From Oscillospiraceae bacterium (GTDB lineage Bacteria > Bacillota > Clostridia > Oscillospirales > Acutalibacteraceae), in the NCBI GenBank assembly GCA_015065845.1, contig SVPQ01000004.1:62001-126000 (forward strand): 64,000 bases of DNA. Reading direction: 5' to 3'. How positions within the stretch are numbered: the stretch's first letter is position 1; each line of letters begins with the position of its first letter. Under the pieces are notes generated by a model. That model made no database searches. It was not told the DNA's origin and saw only the letters and a program-made list of their open reading frames with translations. A program made the translations under genes and the position numbers. This document shows, piece after piece, positions 1 through 8,764 of the stretch.

Positions 1-461
1 GGTAATTTTCTCAACTTTTTACCAACTACAGCAGCATACGCTTTTAAAAGTTCAGATGGTTCGTGTAATCTTTTATAAGTAAGATCAGGTTCAACATCTT
101 CGGGTACTGCTCTTACAACATAGTCAAACCCTGTTGTCATACAGGCTAATTTCTGCGCAAGAAGTTTACATTCCTGATACTCAATAAGCTCCTGTGTAAG
201 TAAGTTCTTCTGTTCTTCTGCATCTTCATAAACAGGAAGGAGCGAAACCGTTTTAATATAAACAAGTCTTGCAGCCATCTCAAGAAACTCACTTGCAACA
301 TCCATATTCTCTTCTTGCATAGCGCGGACATACTCTGTGTACTGGTCAACAAGTTCAACAATGGGTATATCATAAATATCAATTTTGTGCTTTGTAATCA
401 AGTGTAAAAGCAAGTCCATAGGACCTTCAAACACTTCTAATTTATAAGATATTTTTTCCAT
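1..461 (-). CDS. scpA: Segregation and condensation protein A (partial, C-terminus outside window)
   Basis: This is the kleisin subunit of the bacterial SMC-ScpA-ScpB condensin, which acts on the nucleoid in chromosome organisation and segregation. About 153 N-terminal residues are visible. They open with MEKISYKLEVFEGPMDLLLH, the hallmark start of ScpA, followed by a KHKIDIYDIPI segment and the helical region that binds the SMC neck. The ATG at 461 follows a GGTGAATT ribosome site 13 bp after the M50 protease stop, so it is the last visible gene of the cdaA-to-scpA run. ScpB would be expected just beyond the left edge. The reading frame is open to base 1 with no stop. The family assignment is secure; the protein is only truncated by the window. 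Confidence 0.93.
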   Translation of the reverse strand, partial: MEKISYKLEVFEGPMDLLLHLITKHKIDIYDIPIVELVDQYTEYVRAMQEENMDVASEFLEMAARLVYIKTVSLLPVYEDAEEQKNLLTQELIEYQECKLLAQKLACMTTGFDYVVRAVPEDVEPDLTYKRLHEPSELLKAYAAVVGKKLRKL

Positions 462-474
462 AATTCACCATTTT

Positions 475-1146
475 CTAAAACGGAAGTTGTGTTATTCCAT
501 ATATAAGATTCATTAATAAGTCTGAAAGTACACTTAATGGTGCAGTTAAAACACCAGTAATAATTAAAATAAAAAGACCTATTGTAATTTGTCTTTCATA
601 TTGCATGATTTTGTAATAGTATTTTGCAGGAAGTAATGCTGTTGCTAACCTTGAACCATCAAGTGGTGGAATAGGAAGAAGATTAAATACTGCAAGACCT
701 ATATTGACATCTGCTGCAAAAAAGAAGAAAAGTGCTACATAAGCAATTGCAGGGTTTACAAGCCCGATTGAATTTATGAGTGAATATAAAAACAGATAAA
801 TAAATGCCTGTAAAATATTACACAAAGGTCCTGCTAACGCAACAAGTGCCATATCTCTTTTAGGATTTTTAAAATTCTTCATTCTAACCGGTACAGGTTT
901 TGCATAACCGAAACCACACAAGAATATCATCACAGCACCTAACGGACTTATATGTGCCATAGGGCTTATTGTCAGTCTTCCCATTCTTCTTGGGGTATCG
1001 TCTCCTAACTTGTCTGCTGCAAGTGCGTGTGCATATTCGTGTAATGGTAAAGTACAAAAAACCACATAAGCAGTTGCACCTAAATATATAAGCAGATATA
1101 TAAAATCCATCTGTCCTGAAGCTACTTTTCTTATAATATCAATCAT
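475..1146 (-). CDS. Site-2 protease family (M50) integral membrane metalloprotease
   Basis: This is a polytopic membrane protein of 223 residues in the M50/S2P family, the SpoIVFB/YwhC-like short form without a PDZ domain. The zinc motif HEYAH (His36, Glu37, His40) lies in the first hydrophobic helices. The second metal-ligand motif, NLLPIPPLDGSRL, lies near residue 158. Family members cut transmembrane substrates inside the bilayer; the substrate here is unknown. The ATG is preceded by TTGGAG. The gene sits between prmC (15 bp gap) and scpA, a neighbourhood often seen in Clostridia, where an M50 protease precedes scpAB. The family call is strong, but the function in this organism is not determined. 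Confidence 0.9.
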   Translation of the reverse strand: MIDIIRKVASGQMDFIYLLIYLGATAYVVFCTLPLHEYAHALAADKLGDDTPRRMGRLTISPMAHISPLGAVMIFLCGFGYAKPVPVRMKNFKNPKRDMALVALAGPLCNILQAFIYLFLYSLINSIGLVNPAIAYVALFFFFAADVNIGLAVFNLLPIPPLDGSRLATALLPAKYYYKIMQYERQITIGLFILIITGVLTAPLSVLSDLLMNLIYGITQLPF

Positions 1147-1161
1147 TAATCTCTACTCCAA

Positions 1162-2004
1162 TTATTTTTTTAAAACTATTATTCTTTCAATTCCCTGACC
1201 ATCTTCAATTATTCTGGCACCTTTTGCTGAAGTCAGGAAAATCTCAAGTATATCTTTCGCCTGATTTTCACCACATTCAAGAATCATTAAACCATCACGA
1301 TTTAAAAATGGAAACCAGTTATTTTTTAACGCTCTGTAAAACACAAGACCATCTTCACCACCATCAAGTGCTATTTGAGGCTCAAATTGAACCTCTTCCT
1401 GCAAATTTTTCAATTCGTCAGTTCTTATGTATGGTGGGTTTGAAATAATAATATCAGCAAACGGTAATCCGACTGGTGAAGTTTCGTCAAGCATATCCGC
1501 TTTTTTAACTGTTACATTATCAGTTTCCAAAACTTCTTTATTAAGTGTGGTATATTTTATAGCATCGTCTGAAATATCAATAGAATAAACCTTGCAAAAC
1601 GGAAAAAGTTTTGCAATAGTCAGACCTAAACAACCACTACCTGAACAAACATCGTAAACAACTTTAGGTGGATTACTTTTAAACTTGTTATAAATATAAT
1701 CAGGAATAATCTCAGTTTCAGGTCGCGGAATCAAAACACCTTCACCGACTTTGAATTTATATTTATAAAAATCCCATTCTCCTAAAATATACTGAAGCGG
1801 AACACGATTTTTTCTTTTCTCTAAACATTCATTGAAAAAATCGAGATTCATATCATCAATTTTTTCATTTGCATTTAAAAGAAGTTGCGTTTTATTTATA
1901 TTCAAACAAAAATCAAATAACTGCTGAACATCAAATTCGGGACTGTCGCACCCCGCTCTTGATAATGCATTTACCGAATTTCTGAAAAATGTGTATAAAT
2001 TCAA
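1162..2004 (-). CDS. prmC: Peptide chain release factor N5-glutamine methyltransferase
   Basis: PrmC methylates the glutamine of the GGQ motif in release factors RF1 and RF2 using S-adenosylmethionine. The 280-residue protein has a helical N-terminal domain, a SAM-binding loop DVCSGSGCLG (118-127) and the catalytic NPPY motif (189-192). The start is TTG at 2004. It overlaps the TGA stop of yqhQ (TTGA) and follows a TGGAGG ribosome site at good spacing, which supports the non-ATG start. Translation is therefore probably coupled to yqhQ. Its substrate gene prfA lies about 38 kb away, not adjacent as in many bacteria. Length and motifs are normal for the family. Confidence 0.94.
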   Translation of the reverse strand: MNLYTFFRNSVNALSRAGCDSPEFDVQQLFDFCLNINKTQLLLNANEKIDDMNLDFFNECLEKRKNRVPLQYILGEWDFYKYKFKVGEGVLIPRPETEIIPDYIYNKFKSNPPKVVYDVCSGSGCLGLTIAKLFPFCKVYSIDISDDAIKYTTLNKEVLETDNVTVKKADMLDETSPVGLPFADIIISNPPYIRTDELKNLQEEVQFEPQIALDGGEDGLVFYRALKNNWFPFLNRDGLMILECGENQAKDILEIFLTSAKGARIIEDGQGIERIIVLKK

Positions 2005-2972
2005 TTATTATCCTCCACATCATCTGGTAAAACTGCTTTTAAAGAAGCAATACCAACTTCAATAATATCATCAGTCGGTTCTTTTGTTGAAATCCTTTGC
2101 ATCATAAGTCCCGGAAAAGAAAGTATTTTAACTAAAATATTGTCGTGACTTCCTGCATATTTGATAAACTCATAACTTAATGCTACTGTCATAGGTATTA
2201 TTAGTAATTTTATTGAAATCCATACAAGTCTAACATCATCAATTTTCGGGAATAAAACGACCAGCACAGAAGAAATAAAAATACTGATTATAATAACAAC
2301 AAAAATAAAACTTGTACCACATCTCGGGTGAAAACGAGATTGTTTCTTTACATTTTCAACGGTGAGTTCTAACCCATTTTCGTAGCAGAAAATACTTTTA
2401 TGCTCTGCTCCGTGATACATAAACACACGCTTAATATCGGGCATAAGAGAAACCAGATAAAAATAGAAAACAAATATTATCATTCTCATTATTCCTTCAA
2501 AAAGTGGGTGTAAATTTGCTAAAGCATCTTTAAAAATATATTTATCAACTATATCAACAAGAAAAGTTGGTAAATAAACAAACAAAAGGAAAGAGAGCCC
2601 GAAGCCTAAAACCATAGCAATACCAGAAATTACTGCAATCATTTTAGGACCGAAATGGTCAGAAAGCCATTTGTCAAGTTTAGACATTTCTTCTTCAGGA
2701 ATGTTCTCATCATCAAGTCCTGCTTTTTCCGCTGACTTTTCAATGCATTTAAAACCAAATAACATTGACTCAACAAAATTCACAATACCTCTTATTAATG
2801 GCCAACCTGCTGGTTTGAATTTATCTTTAAGTTTCTTTAATTCAAGTTGCTCAGTTTCAATTTCACCACTTGGTAAACGGACTGACATTGCAGCACCTTT
2901 CGGTCCTTGCATCATTATTCCTTCAATCAATGCCTGACCACCAATTGAAACTTTTTTATTATCTTTAGACAT
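2001..2972 (-). CDS. DUF1385 membrane protein, YqhQ family
   Basis: This 323-residue protein belongs to DUF1385 (YqhQ in Bacillus). It carries the family signatures: an N-terminal GGQALIEGIMMQGPK segment, YHGAEHKSIFCYENG in the middle, and FHPRCGTSFIF before several hydrophobic helices (roughly residues 115-137, 155-180, 222-245 and 250-270). The molecular role of the family is not established. Its start overlaps the histidine kinase stop by 8 bp and its stop overlaps prmC, so it belongs to the same transcript. The conserved link with prmC in Firmicutes supports the assignment. No frameshift or missing motif is evident. Confidence 0.9.
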   Translation of the reverse strand: MSKDNKKVSIGGQALIEGIMMQGPKGAAMSVRLPSGEIETEQLELKKLKDKFKPAGWPLIRGIVNFVESMLFGFKCIEKSAEKAGLDDENIPEEEMSKLDKWLSDHFGPKMIAVISGIAMVLGFGLSFLLFVYLPTFLVDIVDKYIFKDALANLHPLFEGIMRMIIFVFYFYLVSLMPDIKRVFMYHGAEHKSIFCYENGLELTVENVKKQSRFHPRCGTSFIFVVIIISIFISSVLVVLFPKIDDVRLVWISIKLLIIPMTVALSYEFIKYAGSHDNILVKILSFPGLMMQRISTKEPTDDIIEVGIASLKAVLPDDVEDNN

Positions 2973-4488
2973 CAGATATATCTTCTCCTATAATCTCATC
3001 AAATAAATTATTGTCGTTTTCAACTTCTACAACTTCGATTGGTAATATAATTGTAACAGTTGTACCAATACCAAGTTTACTTTGTATATCGAGTGTACCA
3101 TTATGCATTTTTACAAGTTCATCAACAACTGCAAGACCGATTCCAGAACCACGCACCTGAATATTTGCTTTGTAAAATTTCATTTTAACATTCGGTAAAT
3201 CTTCCTGTGCTATACCACAGCCCGTATCAAGAACCTGAATTATTAAATTACCCTCTGAAATAAATGCTTCAACGCTTACCATGCCGCCACTTTCGGTGTA
3301 CTTGAAAGCATTGTCAAGAATATTAACAAAAACCTGCTTTATTCTGTTAGGGTCTGCCATCATTGGTGCAGGTAATTCTGGGGCAGAATAAGTAAGTTCT
3401 ATACCGTCTCGTTTTGAACGCTCTTTAAAAACAAATATTGTTTCATCAAGTTCTGCTAAAACATCTATTTTTTCAAGTCTTAAAGAAAGTGTACCATTCT
3501 GTATTCTTGAGAAGTTAAGAAGTTCTTCTACCAACTGTGATAAACGCTCAGATTCACTGATTATGATATCAGTACCGCGCTTTGTAAGCTCTATATCATC
3601 AGGCCCTAATTCACGAAGCATTTCACCCCAACCTTTAATGGCGGTCAAAGGTGTACGCAATTCGTGAGAAACTGTTGTAATAAAGTCATTTTTTATTTTA
3701 TCTGTTGCAGATACTTCGTTAAGCATATTGTTTACTGAATCTGCTAACTCATTGATTTCGTCTTTTTCATCACCAGCAAGTTCAATACGCACATCAAAAT
3801 TACCTTGTGTAAATTCTTTAGTTGCATCATTAATTTTTCTTACAGGAACAACAATTGTTTTAATAAAAAATGAGCCTGAGACCGTAACGAACGCTAAAGC
3901 GATAATAAAAATCAAAAAAACAATTGCAACAAATCCGTAAATCTGTGAGTCAATACTTGAAAGTGAAGTTACAAATCTTACTGCACCTTTAAAATTACCG
4001 TCAGATGTAGGGAAAATCATTGCAACACTCATAACGTGCTCACCGTTTTCATTAAAACCTGCCCAACTACTGATACCAGTTTTTGACTCCATAGCCTGAG
4101 TAACATCATCCATACTGTTCATAGTTTCTTCTACTGCAAAGCCTGATGATGAAACTGCAACTCTGCCATGCCTGTCTATAACCATTACTTCAACCTTTGA
4201 TTTATCAGTAAAATTTTCAACGAATTCCATTGATTTTTCCTGAAATGCTTCTTCTGTACCATCAAGATATGGTGAGAAAAATGTTGTAACACTATCATTT
4301 GCATAACTGTATAAAACATTTGAAGCGTAAGTTCTGTAATAACTCGCAACTGCATAAACAGAAATCGCAAGAATTATTGCAAGAATTATTGCGGTAACCA
4401 AAAGTGTATTTGTCATCCAACGCTTTGTTATACCTTCAGGTTGAAAAAAGGATTTAATTTTATCAAATCTTTTTCGAATTAATTCCAC
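2965..4488 (-). CDS. Membrane sensor histidine kinase (HAMP, HisKA, HATPase)
   Basis: This 507-residue sensor kinase partners the OmpR-type regulator encoded just upstream. Helix TM1 spans about 27-49 and an extracytoplasmic sensor domain about 50-183. TM2 spans about 185-207 and HAMP about 208-260. The H-box SHELRTPLTAIKGWGEM carries the phospho-accepting His275. N, G1 and G2 boxes follow (NAFKYTESGG, DTGCGI, GSGIGLAVV). The start is GTG, overlapping the regulator stop by 10 bp, which indicates translational coupling. It resembles ResE/WalK/PhoR-type kinases but the stimulus is not readable. Sharing a run with cdaAR and a lipoprotein hints at envelope stress or cell-wall sensing, which is inference. 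Confidence 0.93.
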   Translation of the reverse strand: MELIRKRFDKIKSFFQPEGITKRWMTNTLLVTAIILAIILAISVYAVASYYRTYASNVLYSYANDSVTTFFSPYLDGTEEAFQEKSMEFVENFTDKSKVEVMVIDRHGRVAVSSSGFAVEETMNSMDDVTQAMESKTGISSWAGFNENGEHVMSVAMIFPTSDGNFKGAVRFVTSLSSIDSQIYGFVAIVFLIFIIALAFVTVSGSFFIKTIVVPVRKINDATKEFTQGNFDVRIELAGDEKDEINELADSVNNMLNEVSATDKIKNDFITTVSHELRTPLTAIKGWGEMLRELGPDDIELTKRGTDIIISESERLSQLVEELLNFSRIQNGTLSLRLEKIDVLAELDETIFVFKERSKRDGIELTYSAPELPAPMMADPNRIKQVFVNILDNAFKYTESGGMVSVEAFISEGNLIIQVLDTGCGIAQEDLPNVKMKFYKANIQVRGSGIGLAVVDELVKMHNGTLDIQSKLGIGTTVTIILPIEVVEVENDNNLFDEIIGEDISDV

Positions 4489-5180
4489 TTATATCCCATT
4501 CCCCATACTGTAACAAGATGTTTTGGTAAAGATGGTTCATCTTCAATTTTCATTCTAAGACGACGCATATTAACATCAACCACTTTTTCATCACCATAAT
4601 ATGACTCGCCCCATACATGTTTTAAAATATCGGTTCTGCTGAGTGCTTTACCAGGATTTGTGAAAAAGAATTCAATAATCTGAAACTCAACTTGTGTAAG
4701 TTCTATCTGAACTCCGTTTTTAAATAAAGTTCTATTTCTCAAATTGAGTTCAAATGGTCCTATATTTATTTTGTCAGCAGGAATTTGCTGATTACTCTGA
4801 TTTGAATTCATAGCAACTCGTCTGTAGACACTATCAACACGAGCCATTAATTCCGAAGGTGAAAATGGTTTTGTTATGTAATCGTCCGCACCCATAAGAA
4901 GACCCGAAACCTTGTCCATCTCCTGAGTTTTTGCTGTAAGCATAATAATACCTACCGTACTACTGATTTTTCGGAGTCTTTTACAAACTTCAAGTCCATC
5001 AATATTTGGCATCATAATATCAAGAAGCACTACATCAAATTCATTTTCATGTTCTGTATATAACAATAACGCTTCTTCTCCATCACACGCTTCGGTTACT
5101 TCATACCCTGCTCTTTTCAGAGTTATAGCAATTATTTCTCTGATTGCTGCCTCATCTTCTGCAATTAATACTTTTTTCAT
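4479..5180 (-). CDS. OmpR/PhoB-family response regulator
   Basis: This 233-residue two-domain response regulator has an N-terminal receiver with the acidic pocket (EDE near residue 8), phospho-acceptor Asp54 in VLLDIMMP, and the conserved Thr/Lys of MLTAKTQEMD. A linker and a C-terminal winged-helix DNA-binding domain follow (about 137-233, with LTQVEFQIIEFFFTNPG and VDVNMRRLRMKIE). The ATG follows AGAGGTG at standard spacing. It overlaps the cognate kinase gene and lies 10 bp after the lipoprotein stop. Length and motifs are complete. The regulon is unknown, and no obvious direct-repeat operator was identified in front of the run. Confidence 0.94.
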   Translation of the reverse strand: MKKVLIAEDEAAIREIIAITLKRAGYEVTEACDGEEALLLYTEHENEFDVVLLDIMMPNIDGLEVCKRLRKISSTVGIIMLTAKTQEMDKVSGLLMGADDYITKPFSPSELMARVDSVYRRVAMNSNQSNQQIPADKINIGPFELNLRNRTLFKNGVQIELTQVEFQIIEFFFTNPGKALSRTDILKHVWGESYYGDEKVVDVNMRRLRMKIEDEPSLPKHLVTVWGMGYKWN

Positions 5181-5190
5181 TTTTTCACCT

Positions 5191-6552
5191 CTATACTTTT
5201 ATAAAAGAAGATTTTACAAATTCATCTGTTATACCAAAATTTTCACCATAAGGTGTTATTTCATATATAAAAACACCCGTTTCTGTCTCAGATAAAATAT
5301 AGTCATCATAGTCATCAAAATCCCGCATTAATTTATCGTTATTCTCGATAAATTTTATTAAAAACAGAATATCCTCAACCTCATTTGTATCTGTATTCCA
5401 GATGCAAAAATTAGTTTGATTTTCAATTTTATCAAAATTTACTGTAACATCTTCAGTCCAGGGAAAATCAAATAAATATGAATGAATAGGATTATAAACA
5501 CTTTTAAATACTTCAGATGTTTTATCATCTGCTACATTCTTCCATTCAACCATGGAAAAATTATAAACAGTACCAGACACACTAACAGAAACTGCTTTTT
5601 TACCCGTAAAAAATTTAGTGTTTACAGGAATCTCTATTTTTCCGTCACTATCAATATCTCGTGAATGTAATTTAACATTTCTCAAAGTATTTTTTGATGG
5701 TTCTAAAATTTCTCTTTTTACTTTAAGTGTTTCAACATCCCATGAAATGACTTCGGTAAACATTGAAGTATCACTTTTTATACAATCAAGAAAAACTCGT
5801 GAATATGAATTATTTTTTAAGTTTATTTCATCTGAATGTATTGCAGAAACAGATGTAATTGTTGAATCAAGAAGAATCTCACAGAATTTAACAATTGAAC
5901 CATTATTCTGAATTGAAAATGCTCTGAAGTAAGAATTCTGGACCGCCGCAGCATCATCGAGATAAACAATTACTAAATCATTAACATCGTTTGAATTCAA
6001 ATCTAAAAATGCTTTGGCATTAAAATATTCGTTTGCAAGAGTTTCAATGTTAAAACTTTTATTTGTTAATTGTGAAACTTTGTAAACTGTGAGCATCTTG
6101 GTGAGTTTTGTATCAAACAGTGACCAGGAAATTACAATTTCAGGAAGTTTATCACCATCAAGGTCAGGGAATGCAATATCATAAACGCCGCTACCTGAAC
6201 CTTTAATATCAGTAACAAGAATCCATTTTCGGTTAACATAATCAAGAACGGCGATTCTTACCGTTGTGTCAGTTGAAGAGTCAGTATAAAAAACAATCGC
6301 TTCTTCATCTTCATCGTTATCAATATTATAAAGAACAAATGACGATTTAAAATCACCTTTTGTAGGCGTCTTTAAAAGAAATGTTTTGCCACTCATCAGT
6401 TTATTGAATGCTTCTTGAACTTCACCACTTTTACCCGAGAGTGCCGGTGGTTTTAATAGTGTTTCAGTTGAAAAGAAATTAAGAGAACACCCTGATAAAT
6501 TCAAAAGCATTACTGTAACAATAATTACTGATAAAACTTTTTTTAATTTCAT
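5191..6552 (-). CDS. Lipoprotein with VCBS/FG-GAP-like repeats, function unknown
   Basis: This 453-residue predicted lipoprotein has an N-terminal signal (KLKKVLSVIIVTVMLLNLSGC) with lipobox LSGC, so Cys22 should be lipidated. The exported part shows several short Asp-rich segments resembling FG-GAP/VCBS blades, for example NIDNDEDEEAIVFY, FPDLDGDKLPEIVISW, DLNSNDVNDLVIVY and DIDSDGKIEIPV. They suggest a calcium-binding beta-propeller of the integrin-like kind. I do not recognise a named family. It is encoded directly ahead of a two-component system and after cdaR. A role as an extracytoplasmic ligand or sensor accessory for the kinase is plausible but only inferred from position. The ATG follows AGGAGAAAATAA. 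Confidence 0.75.
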   Translation of the reverse strand: MKLKKVLSVIIVTVMLLNLSGCSLNFFSTETLLKPPALSGKSGEVQEAFNKLMSGKTFLLKTPTKGDFKSSFVLYNIDNDEDEEAIVFYTDSSTDTTVRIAVLDYVNRKWILVTDIKGSGSGVYDIAFPDLDGDKLPEIVISWSLFDTKLTKMLTVYKVSQLTNKSFNIETLANEYFNAKAFLDLNSNDVNDLVIVYLDDAAAVQNSYFRAFSIQNNGSIVKFCEILLDSTITSVSAIHSDEINLKNNSYSRVFLDCIKSDTSMFTEVISWDVETLKVKREILEPSKNTLRNVKLHSRDIDSDGKIEIPVNTKFFTGKKAVSVSVSGTVYNFSMVEWKNVADDKTSEVFKSVYNPIHSYLFDFPWTEDVTVNFDKIENQTNFCIWNTDTNEVEDILFLIKFIENNDKLMRDFDDYDDYILSETETGVFIYEITPYGENFGITDEFVKSSFIKV

Positions 6553-6568
6553 TTATTTTCTCCTGAAT

Positions 6569-7828
6569 CTATAAAGATACTTCTACTGTATAAGTTCCGT
6601 AAATCCAGCAATTTGCACTTTTTATAGTAACATTTGCAGGAACTGTTGTAGTCTGACCTGCTGAAATACCAATTTCAGAAATATCAATTTCAACAGTTAT
6701 ATCATCTTCTGTTATGCTTTCCAATGCTTTTTCAGAACCAACTACCATAACAGATTTATTGAGTCCTGATACTTTGAAGTTAAGATTATCAGGATTATTG
6801 ACTTTAACTTTGCTACCTGCTATAACAAAATATTCCTGTGAAAGATTTGAAACATCAAGTCTTACTACAAATTTTTCAGTCTGACTTTCATCAGAAACAG
6901 GTAAATCTGCTCTTAAAAATTCGAATACATAATTTGACGGTGAAACAGATTTAAAATCAATTGTACCAACTGAAAATTCAGTTGTTTTTTCATACTCATC
7001 AACAGAAATATTAAAATAATCTTTTGATGGTGAAACGGTATATGTCAACGGATTTAAAACATATTCATCCGGTGCGTTTTTAAAGAGAACTGTTGTATCA
7101 ACTTCCTTAACACGAAGTACAGGAATTGTAAGAACAACTGAATTGATATTTGTTTTTACAAATTTGAAATCAGAATTATGATTTTCGTCTAAAAGAATAA
7201 TTTTTGCATCGGCGGATTTATTTGAAGAAAGAGAAGAATCAAGTTCAATTCTTGCAACCGCTTTTTCAATTTTGTTAATCTCAGTTGCAGGACCAGTAAG
7301 AGTTACAGAAGTTTCCGAAAGATTAACAGGGCCAGTAACAAAACCATCTTCTACAACTTCGAAACCGTCTGTTACAACTTCTGGCTCCACTACCATATCT
7401 ATTGTTTTAGGTACATCAAAATAAACATCAATACTTCTTTGTGATATTGAAGAAATCGAGTAGTTATTTGAACCGGTTGCTGACTCTGCTTTTAAAAGAA
7501 GGGTTCTATTACCGGCAGAATCAACATTATTGGTCTGTGCTAAAACAACAATATCATCAGCAGAGAGGTTAGCGGGAGAAATCTGATATTTTTTTCCTTT
7601 CACCTGAACATCAACATAAAATTCAGAATCGCCAAAAACTTCAAGACCAAATTGAGATGGTACAGTATTATCAATTGTAACCTTAACTTTATTTATAGTT
7701 CTTGTTGTTTCAGGACTTACATTAATAGCTACTGCAAGCCATATTATGATTGATGAAATAAACGCAATAACAAAAACAAATTTATTGTTATTTAAAAGTT
7801 GAGAAATTTTGCTTTTATTCGTTGTCAT
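6569..7828 (-). CDS. cdaR: CdaA regulatory protein, YbbR-domain protein
   Basis: CdaR is the membrane-anchored regulator of diadenylate cyclase CdaA. The protein (419 residues from this start) has one N-terminal transmembrane helix (about 16-37, KFVFVIAFISSIIIWLAVAI). Several extracytoplasmic YbbR repeats follow, seen as recurring blocks ending in Val/Ile-rich strands such as VTGPVNLSETSVTLTGP and FKVSGLNKSVMVVGSEKAL. The chosen ATG at 7828 follows AGAGGTGAGAAA and sits inside the 3' end of cdaA (14 bp overlap), so the two are translationally coupled. An upstream in-frame start at 7837 has no ribosome site. GlmM, the third member of the classical cdaA-cdaR-glmM set, is not present here. Confidence 0.9.
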   Translation of the reverse strand: MTTNKSKISQLLNNNKFVFVIAFISSIIIWLAVAINVSPETTRTINKVKVTIDNTVPSQFGLEVFGDSEFYVDVQVKGKKYQISPANLSADDIVVLAQTNNVDSAGNRTLLLKAESATGSNNYSISSISQRSIDVYFDVPKTIDMVVEPEVVTDGFEVVEDGFVTGPVNLSETSVTLTGPATEINKIEKAVARIELDSSLSSNKSADAKIILLDENHNSDFKFVKTNINSVVLTIPVLRVKEVDTTVLFKNAPDEYVLNPLTYTVSPSKDYFNISVDEYEKTTEFSVGTIDFKSVSPSNYVFEFLRADLPVSDESQTEKFVVRLDVSNLSQEYFVIAGSKVKVNNPDNLNFKVSGLNKSVMVVGSEKALESITEDDITVEIDISEIGISAGQTTTVPANVTIKSANCWIYGTYTVEVSL

Positions 7829-8684
7829 TTTTCTCACCTCTTAAAAATTTACTTGTTTTTGTTTTCTTATCTTCTGTAATAAGTTCACTTAATAAAATTT
7901 CACGCAATTTACCTGTCTGGACATCGCGTTGGAGTTTGCCGTTTATCGCAACTGAAATAAAGCCTGTTTCTTCTGAAACAATAACTACTACTGCATCACT
8001 TTGTTCACTCATACCAATAGCTGCTCTGTGTCTAGTACCTAAATCACTGCTGATTGAATTGTTTTGGGTAAGTGGCAAAATACAACCCGCAGAATATATC
8101 TTTGCATCTTTTACAACAACTGCACCATCATGTAAGGCAGAATTTTTAAAAAAGATACCATTAAAAAGTTCAGTTGAAGAACGAGCATCTAAAATAGTAC
8201 CTGATTTTATAACATCATTAAGTGGCGATTCTCGTTCAAAAACAACTAATGCACCAGTTTTTGTTTCACTCATTTCGCCAGCAGCTTTACAGAAATCATT
8301 AACTAAGGTTGTCACCGCTTCCTGATAAGCTCCATTATTCCTGAAACTTAAAAAAGAAAAATCGGTAATGGAGCGTCTGCCGAATCTTTCAAGAATATTA
8401 CGGATTTCGGGAGCGAACAAAACAACAAGTACAATAAGAGCATTCTCAATAAGAGAAGAAAGGAGAAACTCACTTGCTTCCATATTTGCAAATTTAACAA
8501 TAAGATAAAGACCACCAATAAACGCAATACCCTTAATAAGATGGAAGGAACGGGAACCTCTTATAAATTTAATCGCTTCATAAATTATAAAAGTAACAAA
8601 TGCAATATCAAACAAATCAAAAGGAAATTGAAAACTTAATAATGCACCCCATATTGTCTTAAAAAAATCAACAAATCCCGACAT
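7815..8684 (-). CDS. cdaA: Diadenylate cyclase (c-di-AMP synthase) CdaA
   Basis: CdaA joins two ATP into cyclic di-AMP, the second messenger that governs potassium, osmolyte and cell-wall homeostasis in Firmicutes. The protein (289 residues from this start) has three N-terminal transmembrane helices (about 24-42, 48-65, 76-92) and a DisA_N domain. The catalytic motifs DGA (186-188) and GTRHR (216-220) are intact. The ATG at 8684 follows AAGGGTG at good spacing; the longer in-frame start at 8723 would add 13 residues that are atypical for the family. It heads the run to scpA from its own promoter (8736-8764). Confidence 0.95.
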   Translation of the reverse strand: MSGFVDFFKTIWGALLSFQFPFDLFDIAFVTFIIYEAIKFIRGSRSFHLIKGIAFIGGLYLIVKFANMEASEFLLSSLIENALIVLVVLFAPEIRNILERFGRRSITDFSFLSFRNNGAYQEAVTTLVNDFCKAAGEMSETKTGALVVFERESPLNDVIKSGTILDARSSTELFNGIFFKNSALHDGAVVVKDAKIYSAGCILPLTQNNSISSDLGTRHRAAIGMSEQSDAVVVIVSEETGFISVAINGKLQRDVQTGKLREILLSELITEDKKTKTSKFLRGEKNDNE

Positions 8685-8735
8685 TTTTTCACCCTTTTCA
8701 ACATAATTAGAACATACTACCACATATACTGATTT

Positions 8736-8764
8736 ATTATATCACACTTTTTTGTTTTTTGCAA
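8736..8764 (-). promoter_or_regulatory. Sigma-A-type promoter for the cdaA run
   Basis: On the minus strand a TTGCAA -35 (8759-8764) and a perfect TATAAT -10 (8736-8741) are separated by exactly 17 bp. The spacer contains the last codons and TGA stop of the cysteine desulfurase gene. The cdaA start lies about 50 bp downstream. This separates cdaA expression from the desulfurase transcript. Confidence 0.75.

Noticed and set aside
7822-8325. 167-residue open frame on the plus strand
   Set aside because: It is antisense to cdaA, whose catalytic motifs are intact on the minus strand.
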